Of a DNA stretch of 64,000 nt, positions 35,480-44,943 are shown in pieces. Under the pieces are notes generated by a model. The model ran no database searches, was not told the origin of the DNA, and was given only the letters and a program-made list of their open reading frames with translations. The translations under genes were made by a program, and so were the position numbers. The stretch comes from Candidatus Pelagisphaera phototrophica (GTDB lineage Bacteria; Verrucomicrobiota; Verrucomicrobiia; Opitutales; Opitutaceae), in assembly GCF_014529625.1 (NCBI RefSeq), contig NZ_CP076039.1, positions 3,348,001 to 3,412,000 on the forward strand. Direction: 5' to 3'. Positions within the stretch are counted from its first letter, which is position 1; each line of letters begins with the position of its first letter.

Positions 35480-35666
35480 CAGGCGTTGCTGTCCACGCCG
35501 AAAGGTAGCCTGAATCCAAAAACAAACGGTCCTTTTCGGAAACTTAAGTTTCATCGAGGAACTCCTGTAGCGGCACCTCGTTTTTAAAACCATCGCCATC
35601 AAAGCACCTGACCGCAACGGGGAGAGAATCGGGACCAACTAGAAAAACGGGGGACTTTTCAGGCAC
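35480..35666 (-). pseudogene. STAS-domain paralogue, decayed
   Basis: From a GTG at 35666, the frame reads PEKSPVFLVGPDSLPVAV then FKNEVPLQEFLDET, closely like the N-terminus of the STAS protein at 31594-32100 (EEKPVFLVDPNSTPVAV, FQNVMPLQDFLKDAT). A TAA at 35544 interrupts after 40 codons. Beyond it a frame with LFLDSG corresponds roughly to the YVFDFSCC region before further stops. It is a fossil duplicate on the other side of acnB in the same orientation. Confidence 0.6.
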
Positions 35667-35753
35667 ATAAACACTCAAAACGCTTTGAAACTTGAATTCG
35701 TTTCAAGCTTGTTCGCTGAGGTACAAACAGTAGCCTAATCGCGGGAACCAAGC

Positions 35754-36224
35754 TTAAACGAGGGCCGCCTTGATAGCGTCGAAGTCAGGCCACTGTCCTA
35801 AGTCCTCGCTCGACTCGCTGTAAATGACCTCTCCATCTTTGCTGATAACTACTGCCGATCGTTTGGCCACGCCCTTCATACCTAAAGCCTCTTCGAAAAG
35901 CACCTCGTAAGAAGCGCTCGCCTCTTTGTTGCAATCGCTTAGTAGCGGGAAATCAACATTGAGAGAGCTCGCAAAGGCCGCCAAAGCAAAAGGGAAATCA
36001 GTACTGATGCCGTAAACTTGAGCATCCAAATTTTTATATTCGCTGATCGAATCTCTGATCGAACACAGTTCCTTTTCGCAAGGACCCGAAAAGGCGAAAG
36101 GGAAAAATATCAGAACGGTCGCCGTTTTTCCAAAATTATCACTTAACGTGACATCGGAAAGACCGCTATCGTTTTTGTGTATCAAAGTAAAGTCCGGAGC
36201 CTTGGATCCAGTTGCAATTGCCAT
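35754..36224 (-). CDS. peroxiredoxin, BCP/PrxQ type
   Basis: A 156-residue thiol peroxidase. The peroxidatic Cys49 lies in FPFAFSGPCEKELC, where the conserved Thr of P-x-x-x-T-x-x-C is Ser, and a second Cys five residues later (Cys54) fits an atypical 2-Cys mechanism as in BCP. VYGISTDFPFALAAFA and the aligned loop SDCNKEAS are also typical of the fold. It reduces peroxides with thioredoxin as electron donor; trxA is in the same window at 56379. Monocistronic by spacing. Confidence 0.9.
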   Translation of the reverse strand: MAIATGSKAPDFTLIHKNDSGLSDVTLSDNFGKTATVLIFFPFAFSGPCEKELCSIRDSISEYKNLDAQVYGISTDFPFALAAFASSLNVDFPLLSDCNKEASASYEVLFEEALGMKGVAKRSAVVISKDGEVIYSESSEDLGQWPDFDAIKAALV

Positions 36225-36393
36225 AATGATTGGTGGGTTGAATTGATTAAAACCGTAATGAAGGCAGAGGATTGCGATTTAGGAATCCGAGGCAAATCGA
36301 AAGCGCAAATTTCGGCCGATTTTAGAGCATCGTAAAAATCGTCGAGCAAAAATCAAAATGAGCGGACAAATGACCCGCCAACTTACTAGGAAA

Positions 36394-37266
36394 CTATCTC
36401 CTCGCGATCGCCCAAACGTTGTCGTTCGTCGGCAGCCGGTCATAAAGATTCATCCTCCAAAGCTTGAGCCCTGATGTCTCGATCATCCTTGTCAGAGTTC
36501 GTGGCGTGAAGTAGTTCACATGATCGGGATACCTGAAACCACACCAATTCTTCTGTCTTATATACCGGTTCCAACAGCCAAAGTTGGGCACTTTGATAAT
36601 GACGTACCCCCCCTTTTTCAATTTGCTGATAGCGGTTCGCAACACTTCCAACGGCTCTACTTCATGCTCCAGATAGGAACAAAAGATCACTAGGTCCGCA
36701 CTGTCATCCTCCAACCTCTTCAACCCTTCGAACGCTGAGGAGTGAACGCAAAGCCCACCCAGCTGCGACAATCTCTCGTTAGTCTCTCTCGCTAGCTCAG
36801 CGGATATTTCGATACCGACCGGGCTCACAAAAATGCCCGTTTGCTCCTGAAAATAGCTACTGATGCTGCATAGCTTTTCCCCGGTTCCGCAACCCACATC
36901 AATCATAGTGATCCTGTCCTTGATCCCTTTTTCTTTCACGAGTCGAATGAGAATGCTAAATGCCACTCGCTCAATCCGCTCTCGCTTCTGCATCTTCTGG
37001 CGCACGGACTTACTCAAATGACTGGCAAAAGCGACGACCGGCTCTTTCTTACGGCGCCGAATCCTCTCTTCCTCGAAGGTTTTCTCCCATGCAAACTCCT
37101 CAACCAGCTGTGAGTACTCCGGTGGATTCTCCAAGAACACCATCCCTGTTTCGAGGCATTCTACCAAATTCCATTCTCCGCTCGAATACGGCGTTTTTTT
37201 GACGGGAGTTTGGTTTCCCGTTAACGGGTTACTTCTAGGCATATTTCCGATTTGAATCGTTTGCAT
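36394..37266 (-). CDS. class I SAM-dependent methyltransferase
   Basis: A 290-residue protein with an N-terminal Cys-poor recognition part (VECLETGMVFLENPP, a pattern of methyltransferases acting on sugars) and a SAM-binding core: TMIDVGCGTGEKLCSI, GIEISAELARETNERL, LVIFCSYLEHEVEPLEVL and GGYVIIKVPNFGCWNRY. The HxxHVNYFTPRTLTRM block after it is common in surface-polysaccharide methyltransferases. The substrate is unknown. An alternative start is the ATG at 37242. Confidence 0.8.
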   Translation of the reverse strand: MQTIQIGNMPRSNPLTGNQTPVKKTPYSSGEWNLVECLETGMVFLENPPEYSQLVEEFAWEKTFEEERIRRRKKEPVVAFASHLSKSVRQKMQKRERIERVAFSILIRLVKEKGIKDRITMIDVGCGTGEKLCSISSYFQEQTGIFVSPVGIEISAELARETNERLSQLGGLCVHSSAFEGLKRLEDDSADLVIFCSYLEHEVEPLEVLRTAISKLKKGGYVIIKVPNFGCWNRYIRQKNWCGFRYPDHVNYFTPRTLTRMIETSGLKLWRMNLYDRLPTNDNVWAIARR

Positions 37267-37493
37267 TGAACAAGAGTCGCTTCATTTGTCACTCCTCAAT
37301 TCTCACAAGATAAAACGAGTAGATGCGCTCAAAGCCGATACCATAGGCCATATTCTTCTATCGGGGCGCCTGAGAGATAACCTGCCATAAGAAGCATGGG
37401 CACAAGACCGGTTTGGGTCTTGGTGAACGCTAAAATCAAAGGCAATACGACACCCTGCAAAAAACCGGATCCAACCGAACAACTTATCGAATC

Positions 37494-37984
37494 ATGAAAG
37501 TAATCGCCTTTCTAGCTATCACAGCTCTATTCGTCGCTGGCTCTGGCCAAGCCGCTGCCAGCGCCTACCAACCTTGCTCTTGGGAAAAGCAGATCGTAGC
37601 CGCATGTCTCGTACTGGAGGCGGCTGAACAGGACGCAATGGGAACGAGAGGCGTTGCTTCCGTTATCCTCAATCGGACCGACGAAAAACCACTCCTAGGT
37701 TATGCGGGTCGTCAAAAAACCCTACGCATTCAGCGCCCTCAATACGGCCACTACCGGTCGAACGGGGTCGAAGGGATTCGCCTAGCCACGTACAAAAGGC
37801 CTCGCACGACCGCGTGTGGTGATCCGTGCTGCAAATTGTTGATGAACTCTATACTCAGAACTGGCGCGAAGTTACTCAGGGAGCCGACCACTTCATGAGG
37901 GCTAATATCCGCCCTTCTTGGGTTAAATCTATGGCCGAGACTACCACCATTGGATCGCACGCCTTTTACCCGACCTACAACTAG
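37494..37984 (+). pseudogene. SleB-type cell-wall hydrolase, frameshifted
   Basis: It starts as a secreted protein: signal peptide MKVIAFLAITALFVAGSGQA, then IVAACLVLEAAEQ...MGTRGVASVILNR, the standard SleB N-terminal block. After LNRTDEKP the homology moves to the +1 frame (VVKKPYAFSALNTATTGRTGSKGF), then shifts again to SHDRVW, where a TGA interrupts, and finally to SVLQIVDELYTQNWREVTQG and PSWVKSMAETTTIGSHAFY, ending at a TAG. At least two frameshifts and one stop mean it is inactive. SleB enzymes cut peptidoglycan; the loss probably is not essential. Confidence 0.8.
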
Positions 37985-38099
37985 CGGATTTGGGGAGTCC
38001 GAGGATCCAATCTCCATCCGAGTTGACCCCGACCAAAAGATAAGCGAACACTATTGATCTTCCTTCAGGGAACCCTACGGTCCCGTCCTTTCCACGACT

Positions 38100-38960
38100 A
38101 TGACCGAATTCATCCTCACTCATCCAGGCAGCGCCCACAAAGACGAATTCCTCGCATGCTGCGTTCTCATTTCCCAGAATCCGGTCGAGATTCAACGCCG
38201 TGAGCCCGAAAAAGCCGATCTGGATAACCCAGCAGTTTGTGTAGTTGACATGGGCGACGACGACGATCCCTCAAAGTCTAACTTTGATCACCATCAATTC
38301 CCCCGCGACGCGATTCCCACTTGCTCCCTATCTCTGGTCCTTAAGCATCTCGCACTCTACGACGATGCCCGCGCTTTTTGCGATTGGCTCGAGCCAGCTG
38401 AATGGTTCGACTGCCGCGGTGCTAATGGAACCGCTCGCTGGCTTGGCGTCGAACGAGACATCATCGGAAAGCTCAGTTCCCCCATCGATATCACACTGCT
38501 TCGGCGGTTCGCCGCTAAAACCCTTCACACTCCCGGAGAAACGCTTTGGGAAGTCATGAAAATGATTGGTGATGACCTCGTCGAATACTTGACGTCCCTG
38601 CGCGAGCGACTCGATTTCATTGGGGCAAACGCGGAGACCTGGACGATCGAAAATGGCTCCTCCTCTATTCAAGCCGTATTCCTACCGCGCACCGAACCGC
38701 TCCCGGAAGAGCCTTCCATGGGCTTACCCCGCTTCATAGAAGAACAAGGGCTTGCCCAAACCGCTCATGCCATGATTTATCCGGATCGTCGCGGAGACGG
38801 GTACGGTCTTTCTCGATACAATGATCATCCAAAAATGGATTTCACGCGAATCAAAGACGAATCCGATGTCCACTTCGCCCACGCAGCAGGGTTCGTGGCT
38901 AAGTCTTCTGCCACGAGTCCTGACCGTCTCAAGGAACTCGTTGCCAAGAGCTTCGGTTGA
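38100..38960 (+). CDS. MYG1-family protein (DHH-like metal-dependent hydrolase)
   Basis: A 286-residue protein of the MYG1/UPF0160 family. The N-terminal THPGSAHKDEFLACCVL and VVDMGDDDDPSKSNFDHHQFP have the metal-binding His/Asp pattern of DHH-type phosphoesterases. The C-terminal half carries HAMIYPDRRGDGYGLSRYNDHP. Eukaryotic MYG1 is described as a 3'-5' exoribonuclease; bacterial members are uncharacterised. Length is near the lower end of the family. Its end overlaps a possible reverse small membrane-protein frame. Confidence 0.85.
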   Translation: MTEFILTHPGSAHKDEFLACCVLISQNPVEIQRREPEKADLDNPAVCVVDMGDDDDPSKSNFDHHQFPRDAIPTCSLSLVLKHLALYDDARAFCDWLEPAEWFDCRGANGTARWLGVERDIIGKLSSPIDITLLRRFAAKTLHTPGETLWEVMKMIGDDLVEYLTSLRERLDFIGANAETWTIENGSSSIQAVFLPRTEPLPEEPSMGLPRFIEEQGLAQTAHAMIYPDRRGDGYGLSRYNDHPKMDFTRIKDESDVHFAHAAGFVAKSSATSPDRLKELVAKSFG

Positions 38961-39124
38961 ATTTCAATTGACGGTTCTTTACCCTTTTTATCGTTGCGGT
39001 AGAGAGCGTAGCCGATTCCAGCAATCACCAATCCACAGAACAGGAAGCTAACGCGACCGCTTAGGTCATTCGGTGTCAGGATTCTCCTCAAGGCAATGAA
39101 TCCTCCATTATTAGGTATTGGCAA
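38825..39124 (-). CDS. possible small membrane protein overlapping the MYG1 gene end
   Basis: A 99-codon frame with a clear membrane helix (VSFLFCGLVIAGIGYALYR) followed by charged RNDKKGKEPSIEIQPK. The first 55 residues look genuine, but the C-terminal part is antisense to the MYG1 gene for 136 bp, so the true 3' end is doubtful. I do not recognise it. Confidence 0.35.
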   Translation of the reverse strand: MPIPNNGGFIALRRILTPNDLSGRVSFLFCGLVIAGIGYALYRNDKKGKEPSIEIQPKLLATSSLRRSGLVAEDLATNPAAWAKWTSDSSLIRVKSIFG

Positions 39125-39276
39125 AAAGGGAAATCCACACGCGATGGTTGCTTCGCTCGTCGACCAAAAAATTTGCTGTCGCTATGCAACTTTACCTCAA
39201 GGCCGAATCGACCATACCCAAGTAAACCTCGCAAAGGTTGACCCTCAACCCTAGTTTGATTCGATTAAAGCCCAAT

Positions 39277-40752
39277 ATGATCCCCTCCTCTTCCCTCTAT
39301 TTTAGATTCTTTCTACTTCTTATTCTTCATTACCCGAGCGTAAAGGCCCAGGTCTTCGAGGACCCGGCCCCTCCCACCGTCAACCTGATCGAAAAACGGC
39401 CCGCACCCGAGCCATTAGTTCAGCCGGGACTCATCTTCTACGTACCCCCAAAGCACCTCTCGCCCGATGCCGTCACCGAAGACTGGATGGATTTCATTGG
39501 CCCGACTCACAACGCCATCTCTCGCGAAACCCATTTGCTCAAAACGTTTGGAGACAATGATCCTACTATTGTGTGGGAGGTCGCCAAGGGCGAGGGATAC
39601 GCCGCTCCAGCGGTGATCGGAAATCGAGTCATTCTATTTCACCGGATCGGGAATGAGGAAACGGTTGAGTGCCTACACAACGAGACGGGCCAACGGCACT
39701 GGAAGTACTCCTATCCCACGCAGTACAAGGACCGATACGGATTTAGCAATGGGCCTCGATGCCAGCCCATCAGCGACGGAGAATTCGTCTACACCTATGG
39801 AGTGGAAGCCATCCTCAGCTGCCTCGATCTGAAGACGGGACAATTGCTCTGGCAACGAAATCTCAAAACTGAGTTTGGCCGCACCCTAGATTTTTTTGGA
39901 GCGACCGCGACACCACTTCTCGAAGACAGTCGAGTTATCGTCAACATCGGAGCACCCGGTGGTCCCTGCGTGGCCGCCTTCGACAAACACACTGGTGCAA
40001 TGCTGTGGGGTGCCGGAAGCGAATGGGGACCCAGCTACGCGTCTCCTATTCCGGCTGACACAATTGCTGGAAGACGCATCTTCGTTTTCGCCGGAGGCGA
40101 GAGTCGACCCGCAACGGGTGGCCTCCTCGTCATTAACCCGGAAAACGGGAATATTGACAGTCGTTTCCCCTGGAGAGGGAATCGCTACGAATCCGTCAAC
40201 GCCTCGTCACCCGTAGCCGTCGACAACAAGGTTTACATTTCCGAATGCTACGGAGCCGGCGGAGCCTTATTGGGCATCGAAAGAGATGGATCCTGTTCCC
40301 CGATCTGGACCAACGAGATACTCAACACCCACTTCATGACTGCTATTCACAAGGACGGTTACTTGTATGGGATTGATGGGCACGGTCCTCAAAATGCTCC
40401 TATCGTTTGCATCGAACTCGAAACCGGAGAGGAAATGTGGCGAACCGAACCGGAATGGTTTACACCGGTGACCAACGATGGCCGAGAGAAGGAATACAAT
40501 CTAGCCCCCGCCTTGGCATCTTTCCTTCTTGTCGACGGGCGATGCCTTGTATTGGGTCAATACGGACACCTCGCCTGGATCGACCTCAACCCCACAGGTT
40601 ACCGCGAGCTCGACCGGACCCATCTTTTTCTCGCCCGCCAAACCTGGTCCCTCCCCACCCTAAGCAAAGGTCTCCTCTATGTCGGCCAGAATGACAAAGG
40701 CGTCGACGGATCGAACACCCGGCTCATCTGCTACGATTTAAGAGCCGAATGA
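39277..40752 (+). CDS. exported PQQ-like beta-propeller protein
   Basis: A 491-residue secreted protein with a signal peptide (hydrophobic FRFFLLLILHY, cleavage near VKA-QVF) and a beta-propeller of the quinoprotein/BamB type. Repeats carry the A-x-D/N-x-x-T-G-x-x-x-W pattern, for example CLDLKTGQLLWQRN, AFDKHTGAMLWGAG, and ELETGEEMWRTEP. No catalytic PQQ or calcium site is obvious, so a scaffold or a polysaccharide-related role is possible. The ATG at 39277 is chosen over a TTG at 39238 because it gives a proper signal peptide. Confidence 0.85.
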   Translation: MIPSSSLYFRFFLLLILHYPSVKAQVFEDPAPPTVNLIEKRPAPEPLVQPGLIFYVPPKHLSPDAVTEDWMDFIGPTHNAISRETHLLKTFGDNDPTIVWEVAKGEGYAAPAVIGNRVILFHRIGNEETVECLHNETGQRHWKYSYPTQYKDRYGFSNGPRCQPISDGEFVYTYGVEAILSCLDLKTGQLLWQRNLKTEFGRTLDFFGATATPLLEDSRVIVNIGAPGGPCVAAFDKHTGAMLWGAGSEWGPSYASPIPADTIAGRRIFVFAGGESRPATGGLLVINPENGNIDSRFPWRGNRYESVNASSPVAVDNKVYISECYGAGGALLGIERDGSCSPIWTNEILNTHFMTAIHKDGYLYGIDGHGPQNAPIVCIELETGEEMWRTEPEWFTPVTNDGREKEYNLAPALASFLLVDGRCLVLGQYGHLAWIDLNPTGYRELDRTHLFLARQTWSLPTLSKGLLYVGQNDKGVDGSNTRLICYDLRAE

Positions 40753-40804
40753 CCAGGAATTTGGTCCGCCTCATGGAGAGGCTGCACAAATCAGCGCAGC
40801 ACAC

Positions 40805-41725
40805 TCAGCAGCCCACTGAAATCGCTGAGACTTCTTCCCAGGTCTCAAAGCTAGCGCTGAGGAGATCCTTGTTCGTACGTTTCAGCTGTCCTTTGAGAAT
40901 GCCGTTCACACCAAGCTCGTAGAACATGTCCGCTCCGTCGGCAGCAGCCGCCACCATGCAGTCTTCCCAGTAAACGGGTGAAACGAAAGCGGCAACCAGC
41001 GACTTGCGTATGTCTTCCGGATCCGAGAGTTTGGCACCCGTTGTGGTTGAAAAGACGGTATACTTGGGTTCTGAAAGCTCGATATCCGCGAGGAAATTTT
41101 TAAAGGGCTCGTAGGCAGGGCGCATGAGCCGACTGTGGTAAGCACCGGCGACATTCAATATCATGATCCGCCGAAATCCGTTGTTTTTTCCTGCCTCGAC
41201 AGCGGCTTCAATTTTTGCAGTTCCGCCAGATATGACGATCTGGCCAGGGCAATTCAAGTTCGCAATCTCCACATCGTGCGCTTCACAGAATGCGGTAACC
41301 GTTTCGCGATCGACACCGATAATTGCAGCCATCGAACCGTCGCTCGCCTCACAAGCTTCCTGCATGAGACGGCCCCGCTCGGCCACAATCTTTAGACCCG
41401 TATCAAAATCGTACACCCCGGCGGCGGCAAGGGCGGTAACTTCTCCGAGACTCAACCCCATCGCTATGGTGGCGTCACTGAGAAAGCCTTTCTCCTCCAG
41501 GAGCTTGTAAACTACGTAGCCATGCGTAAAGAGGGCTGGCTGGCAGATGCCTGTCTTGGTAAGCATCTCCTCGGGTCCTTCAAAGCTGAAGTCCGACAAT
41601 TTCCAACCTAGCAGTTGGTCCGCACGGTCGTAAATCTCGCGTGCAAGGGGACTATTCTCACTCAAGTCCTTGCCCATGCCAACCTTGTGGGCGCCTTGTC
41701 CGGAAAACATTAACGCAATATTCAT
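40805..41725 (-). CDS. fabD: malonyl-CoA:ACP transacylase
   Basis: Loads malonyl from CoA to ACP for fatty-acid synthesis. The 306-residue protein has FSGQGAHKVGMGKDL (oxyanion Gln), the nucleophile in AMGLSLGEVTALAAAG (Ser in GLSLGE, where many FabDs have GHSLGE), the second His in ILNVAGAYHSRLM (H-S), and YELGVNGILKG at the end. The start at the ATG 41725 (MNIALMFSGQGA) fits the family; an ATG five codons upstream also is in frame. It is 95 bp downstream of the NtrC-type regulator, likely in one transcript. Confidence 0.95.
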   Translation of the reverse strand: MNIALMFSGQGAHKVGMGKDLSENSPLAREIYDRADQLLGWKLSDFSFEGPEEMLTKTGICQPALFTHGYVVYKLLEEKGFLSDATIAMGLSLGEVTALAAAGVYDFDTGLKIVAERGRLMQEACEASDGSMAAIIGVDRETVTAFCEAHDVEIANLNCPGQIVISGGTAKIEAAVEAGKNNGFRRIMILNVAGAYHSRLMRPAYEPFKNFLADIELSEPKYTVFSTTTGAKLSDPEDIRKSLVAAFVSPVYWEDCMVAAAADGADMFYELGVNGILKGQLKRTNKDLLSASFETWEEVSAISVGC

Positions 41726-41819
41726 ACCTCGATTTCGCATCCCATTTTCGCGATTTCTGCAAGCCTTTACAATTTAATAACGAGTCAAACCCATAAAATG
41801 GCCCCTTCCCTCGGACGGC

Positions 41820-43355
41820 TCAGCCTACCTCCGAGGCGTACTCGTCGAGACGCTTTTTGAGCGTGTTCCGAGTAATCCCGAGGATTTCTGCCGCGCGAGC
41901 CTGATTTCCGCCGGTATCCGAAACCGCCCGCTGAATCATCTGCTTTTCGATGTGGGAAAGGATGCGCTTACCCTCCCGCTCTTTAACCGTTTCATAAATC
42001 GTGTCGAGAATTGACTGGAGCGTATCGCCCCTAATAAGCCCAGTTTCCGGTGGATCGATCACGGGCTCAGGCACGCCCGAAACTACGGGCTCACGATTCG
42101 CGGTGACCAGATCTTCAGCCGGAAGCGGCTCGGGGGCAGTAACTGGCGCCCCTTCGGGCTTACTCAATGTGTCCGGGAAGTCCTTCATCAGGATGAGGTC
42201 TCCCTGGGCGACAACCGCGCTGTGGTAGACAACGTTACCCAATTCTCGAACATTACCTGGCCACGGATATCGAACTAGGGTCGCCATGGCTTCGTCTGAC
42301 AGGCGAGTCGCTTTCGCCTTTCTCTCTTTGACGAGCTTCTGCAGCATGTAGTCAACGATATCAGGAATATCCTCGATGCGCTCCCTCAAAGAAGGTACCC
42401 GAATTCTAAATACATTCAGCCGGTAATATAGATCTTCTCGAAACTCTTTCTCTTCGACCATTTTCTCCAGGTCCTTGTTGGTGGCCGCGATCACACGCAC
42501 ATTGACCTTGATAGTTTCGGAACCCCCGACCCTCTGAATTTCGCCATCCTGGAGAACTCTTAGAATCTTAGTCTGGGTTGCCAGAGCCATGTCTCCGATT
42601 TCATCCAGGAATATCGTTCCCCGGTCGCAATGCTCAAACTTGCCAATTCGCTGAGCCGTCGCCCCAGTAAAGCTTCCTTTCTCATGCCCAAACAATTCGC
42701 TCTCGATCAGATTATCAGGAATCGCCGCGCAATTAACTGCCGTGAAGGGGCCACCTGATCGAAGGCTGTGCTGGTTGACGCAATACGCGATCAGCTCCTT
42801 CCCAGTACCACTTTCGCCAGTAACCAAAACCGTGGCATCGCTAGCCGCTACCTGACCGATAATTTTGAATACCTCCTGCATCGCGACGGAGTTTCCCACA
42901 ATGCCTTCTTTGTAATCCTCGCTATTTACCTTTTTGCTGGGCTTAGAGGCTGACTTCAAATCTCTCGTAGCGTTGATCGCCGAGGCCGTTAGACTCAAAA
43001 CCTTCTCCGGATCAAACGGCTTCATTACATAGTCGTGGGCTCCAAATTTCATTGCCTCAATAGCCGTTTGCGCAGTTCCATATGCCGTCATGAGGATTAT
43101 TTGCAAATTCGAATTGATTGAACGCATGTGCTGCAGGGTTTCCAGACCCGTGATGCCACCCATCCGAATATCCATGAAGATCAAGTCGGGAGTTGGTCCG
43201 TTCCTTACTTTTTCGATTCCTGCCTCTCCGCTCGAAGCGGTATCAATCCGATAACCTCGACTTCCCAGGACGCGTCCCAAAGAGTATCGAATCTCATCGT
43301 CGTCATCAACGATCAGCACGGTGAATTGACTGTTCTGCTGCTGTGAATCACTCAT
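41820..43355 (-). CDS. sigma54-dependent response regulator, NtrC type
   Basis: A 511-residue three-domain activator. The receiver has the acidic pocket (about Asp17-20), the phosphoacceptor Asp62 in [11 protein letters not shown], and Lys112. The AAA+ domain has Walker A GESGTGKE (180-187), the sigma54-contact loop GSFTGA (227-232), Walker B FLDEIGD (249-255) and [20 protein letters not shown]. The Fis-type helix-turn-helix at the end is [21 protein letters not shown] Pro/Glu-rich linker (about 405-450) precedes it. There is no kinase gene beside it, so it is an orphan in this window. fabD lies downstream in the same direction. Confidence 0.94.
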   Translation of the reverse strand: MSDSQQQNSQFTVLIVDDDDEIRYSLGRVLGSRGYRIDTASSGEAGIEKVRNGPTPDLIFMDIRMGGITGLETLQHMRSINSNLQIILMTAYGTAQTAIEAMKFGAHDYVMKPFDPEKVLSLTASAINATRDLKSASKPSKKVNSEDYKEGIVGNSVAMQEVFKIIGQVAASDATVLVTGESGTGKELIAYCVNQHSLRSGGPFTAVNCAAIPDNLIESELFGHEKGSFTGATAQRIGKFEHCDRGTIFLDEIGDMALATQTKILRVLQDGEIQRVGGSETIKVNVRVIAATNKDLEKMVEEKEFREDLYYRLNVFRIRVPSLRERIEDIPDIVDYMLQKLVKERKAKATRLSDEAMATLVRYPWPGNVRELGNVVYHSAVVAQGDLILMKDFPDTLSKPEGAPVTAPEPLPAEDLVTANREPVVSGVPEPVIDPPETGLIRGDTLQSILDTIYETVKEREGKRILSHIEKQMIQRAVSDTGGNQARAAEILGITRNTLKKRLDEYASEVG

Positions 43356-43533
43356 ATCAAATTATCTGCCCGCCCTTTCCGCGATCGGGCTCGGGAATCC
43401 AGCGGCAGAACATAGTTCCCTTTTGGAACTAATCTTGCGGCCAGCCGATCAAACGATGTGGAAAGGTCAAAACCGCATTCTTAGTAATTCATTGCCTTGA
43501 GGAAGCAATCGGAAACGGTCTTTCTACTATTAA

Positions 43534-44430
43534 ATGCTTTCAATTCCGTTCGAAACAACGACCAAACACCCTACCAAAAGGTCCATCAGGATCTCTATTG
43601 CGCTGCTGTGTTCGGTCTGGGCGCTGAGTTTCTCTTGGACTTCCGAAGCAGCGAAACTCGAACCCTACGCAAGAATCTCTGGAATAGGGATTCGGGAGTG
43701 TAGCGGAATTGCCAAGAGCCGCCAGACCAACGACATCTACTGGGTTCACAATGATTCATCGAGCGGGTCGCGAATTTTCGCGATCCTAAAAGACGGCTCG
43801 CTTGTCGCAGCATTCCCGACTGGACTTACCAATATCGACTGGGAGGACGTCGCCACTGACAACTCAGGCAATCTTTACTTGGGTGACTTTGGAAACTTTC
43901 TAAACACGCGGCGCGACCTCGCCATACATTTTCTTGAGGAGCCCCTCAAACCAAAAGTCGGTACTCGAATCAAGGGAACCACCTATCGATTCGAGTATCC
44001 TGAGCAAACGGAGTTTCCTCCCAGGCGCCGGATCTATGATTGCGAAGCGATTTTTTGGGCTCAGGAGGAATTGTTTCTCCTAACCAAGAGCCTCGGTGAC
44101 ACCACTACAAGGCTCTACTGCTTTGAATCACTTAAAACGGATAAAATTAACCGCCCCAAACTTGTGGGAGAGTTCGACATCGGTCCTCGAGTCACTGGAG
44201 CAGACGCCACTCCCGATGGACAAAGGCTCGCGGTCCTCACGACTTCGAGCGTGTGGGTGTTTGAGCGTCCCGAGAACTCTCGCAACTACCTGGAGGGAAT
44301 CGCAACTACCCTGCGTATCAGCGCAGGACAATGCGAAGCGATTTGCTGGGACGACCAGGAAACCCTCATCATTGCCAACGAGGACCGGGCATTGTTCGAG
44401 GTCAAGGTGGCCGACCTCGTCGACTACTAA
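43534..44430 (+). CDS. exported beta-propeller-like protein of unknown function
   Basis: A 298-residue protein with an N-terminal export signal (hydrophobic SIRISIALLCSVWALSFSW, after a basic stretch; cleavage near SEA-AKL). The mature part has propeller-type strands with WVHNDSSSGSRIFAIL, EDVATDNSGNLYLGDFGN, and GADATPDGQRLAVLTTSSVWVF repeated in the NHL/SMP-30-like manner. Periplasmic or secreted. I cannot name a substrate or partner. It is convergent with the M50-like gene. Confidence 0.7.
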   Translation: MLSIPFETTTKHPTKRSIRISIALLCSVWALSFSWTSEAAKLEPYARISGIGIRECSGIAKSRQTNDIYWVHNDSSSGSRIFAILKDGSLVAAFPTGLTNIDWEDVATDNSGNLYLGDFGNFLNTRRDLAIHFLEEPLKPKVGTRIKGTTYRFEYPEQTEFPPRRRIYDCEAIFWAQEELFLLTKSLGDTTTRLYCFESLKTDKINRPKLVGEFDIGPRVTGADATPDGQRLAVLTTSSVWVFERPENSRNYLEGIATTLRISAGQCEAICWDDQETLIIANEDRALFEVKVADLVDY

Positions 44431-44448
44431 AAACGGGACGGCTTCGCG

Positions 44449-44943
44449 CTACCGTTTTCCCATTCGCCAGAAATCAAGGCTATCACTTTGCCACACTTCT
44501 TCCGGCTTCTGTGGACTTCTGTATTCCATAGGCCACAAAGCGGTAATCAGTATCCTAAAATTGGCGACAAAAAACCCTAGGAGTGCAATCCATATCCAAC
44601 TCCAAACCTCAAATCTAAACAAGCTCATACCTAGACTCGCGGTAACAAATAGGGAAGCGAGAGGACCCCCCGCAACGATCCAGCGTTGAGTTTTCGAAGT
44701 CTCCTGAGACCGATCGTAGGTGGTCGAACCATATTGAAAACCCACTATGCCTAGCTCAATCGACATCCGCCCCCAATCTAGCTTAACGGGCTGCTTACTA
44801 AGACCGACTTTCAGCTTCACCGACTGACCTGTCAAACTAAGCGCCACCAATGCATGCCCGAGCTCATGAACCAAGACCCCCAAGTATATCCCATCCAAGA
44901 GCGCAAAAACAAACAGCAAGACTTTGAGCACCAGAAATTCCAT
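44449..44943 (-). CDS. M50-like membrane metalloprotease
   Basis: A 164-residue multi-span protein with the zinc-binding motif VHELGHALVAL (HExxH, His26-Glu27-His30) in the second helix, as in site-2 proteases. The second metal-site motif is weak (NFRILITALWP instead of NxxPxxxLDG). This short form may be a distant S2P-like protein or a non-catalytic relative. Its ATG overlaps the TGA of the alpha/beta hydrolase gene (TGATG), so both are translationally coupled. The substrate is unknown. Confidence 0.72.
   Translation of the reverse strand: MEFLVLKVLLFVFALLDGIYLGVLVHELGHALVALSLTGQSVKLKVGLSKQPVKLDWGRMSIELGIVGFQYGSTTYDRSQETSKTQRWIVAGGPLASLFVTASLGMSLFRFEVWSWIWIALLGFFVANFRILITALWPMEYRSPQKPEEVWQSDSLDFWRMGKR

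Noticed and set aside
44096-44689. 197-codon forward frame
   Set aside because: Overlaps the exported propeller gene in another frame and the M50-like gene antisense; both of those have clear features.
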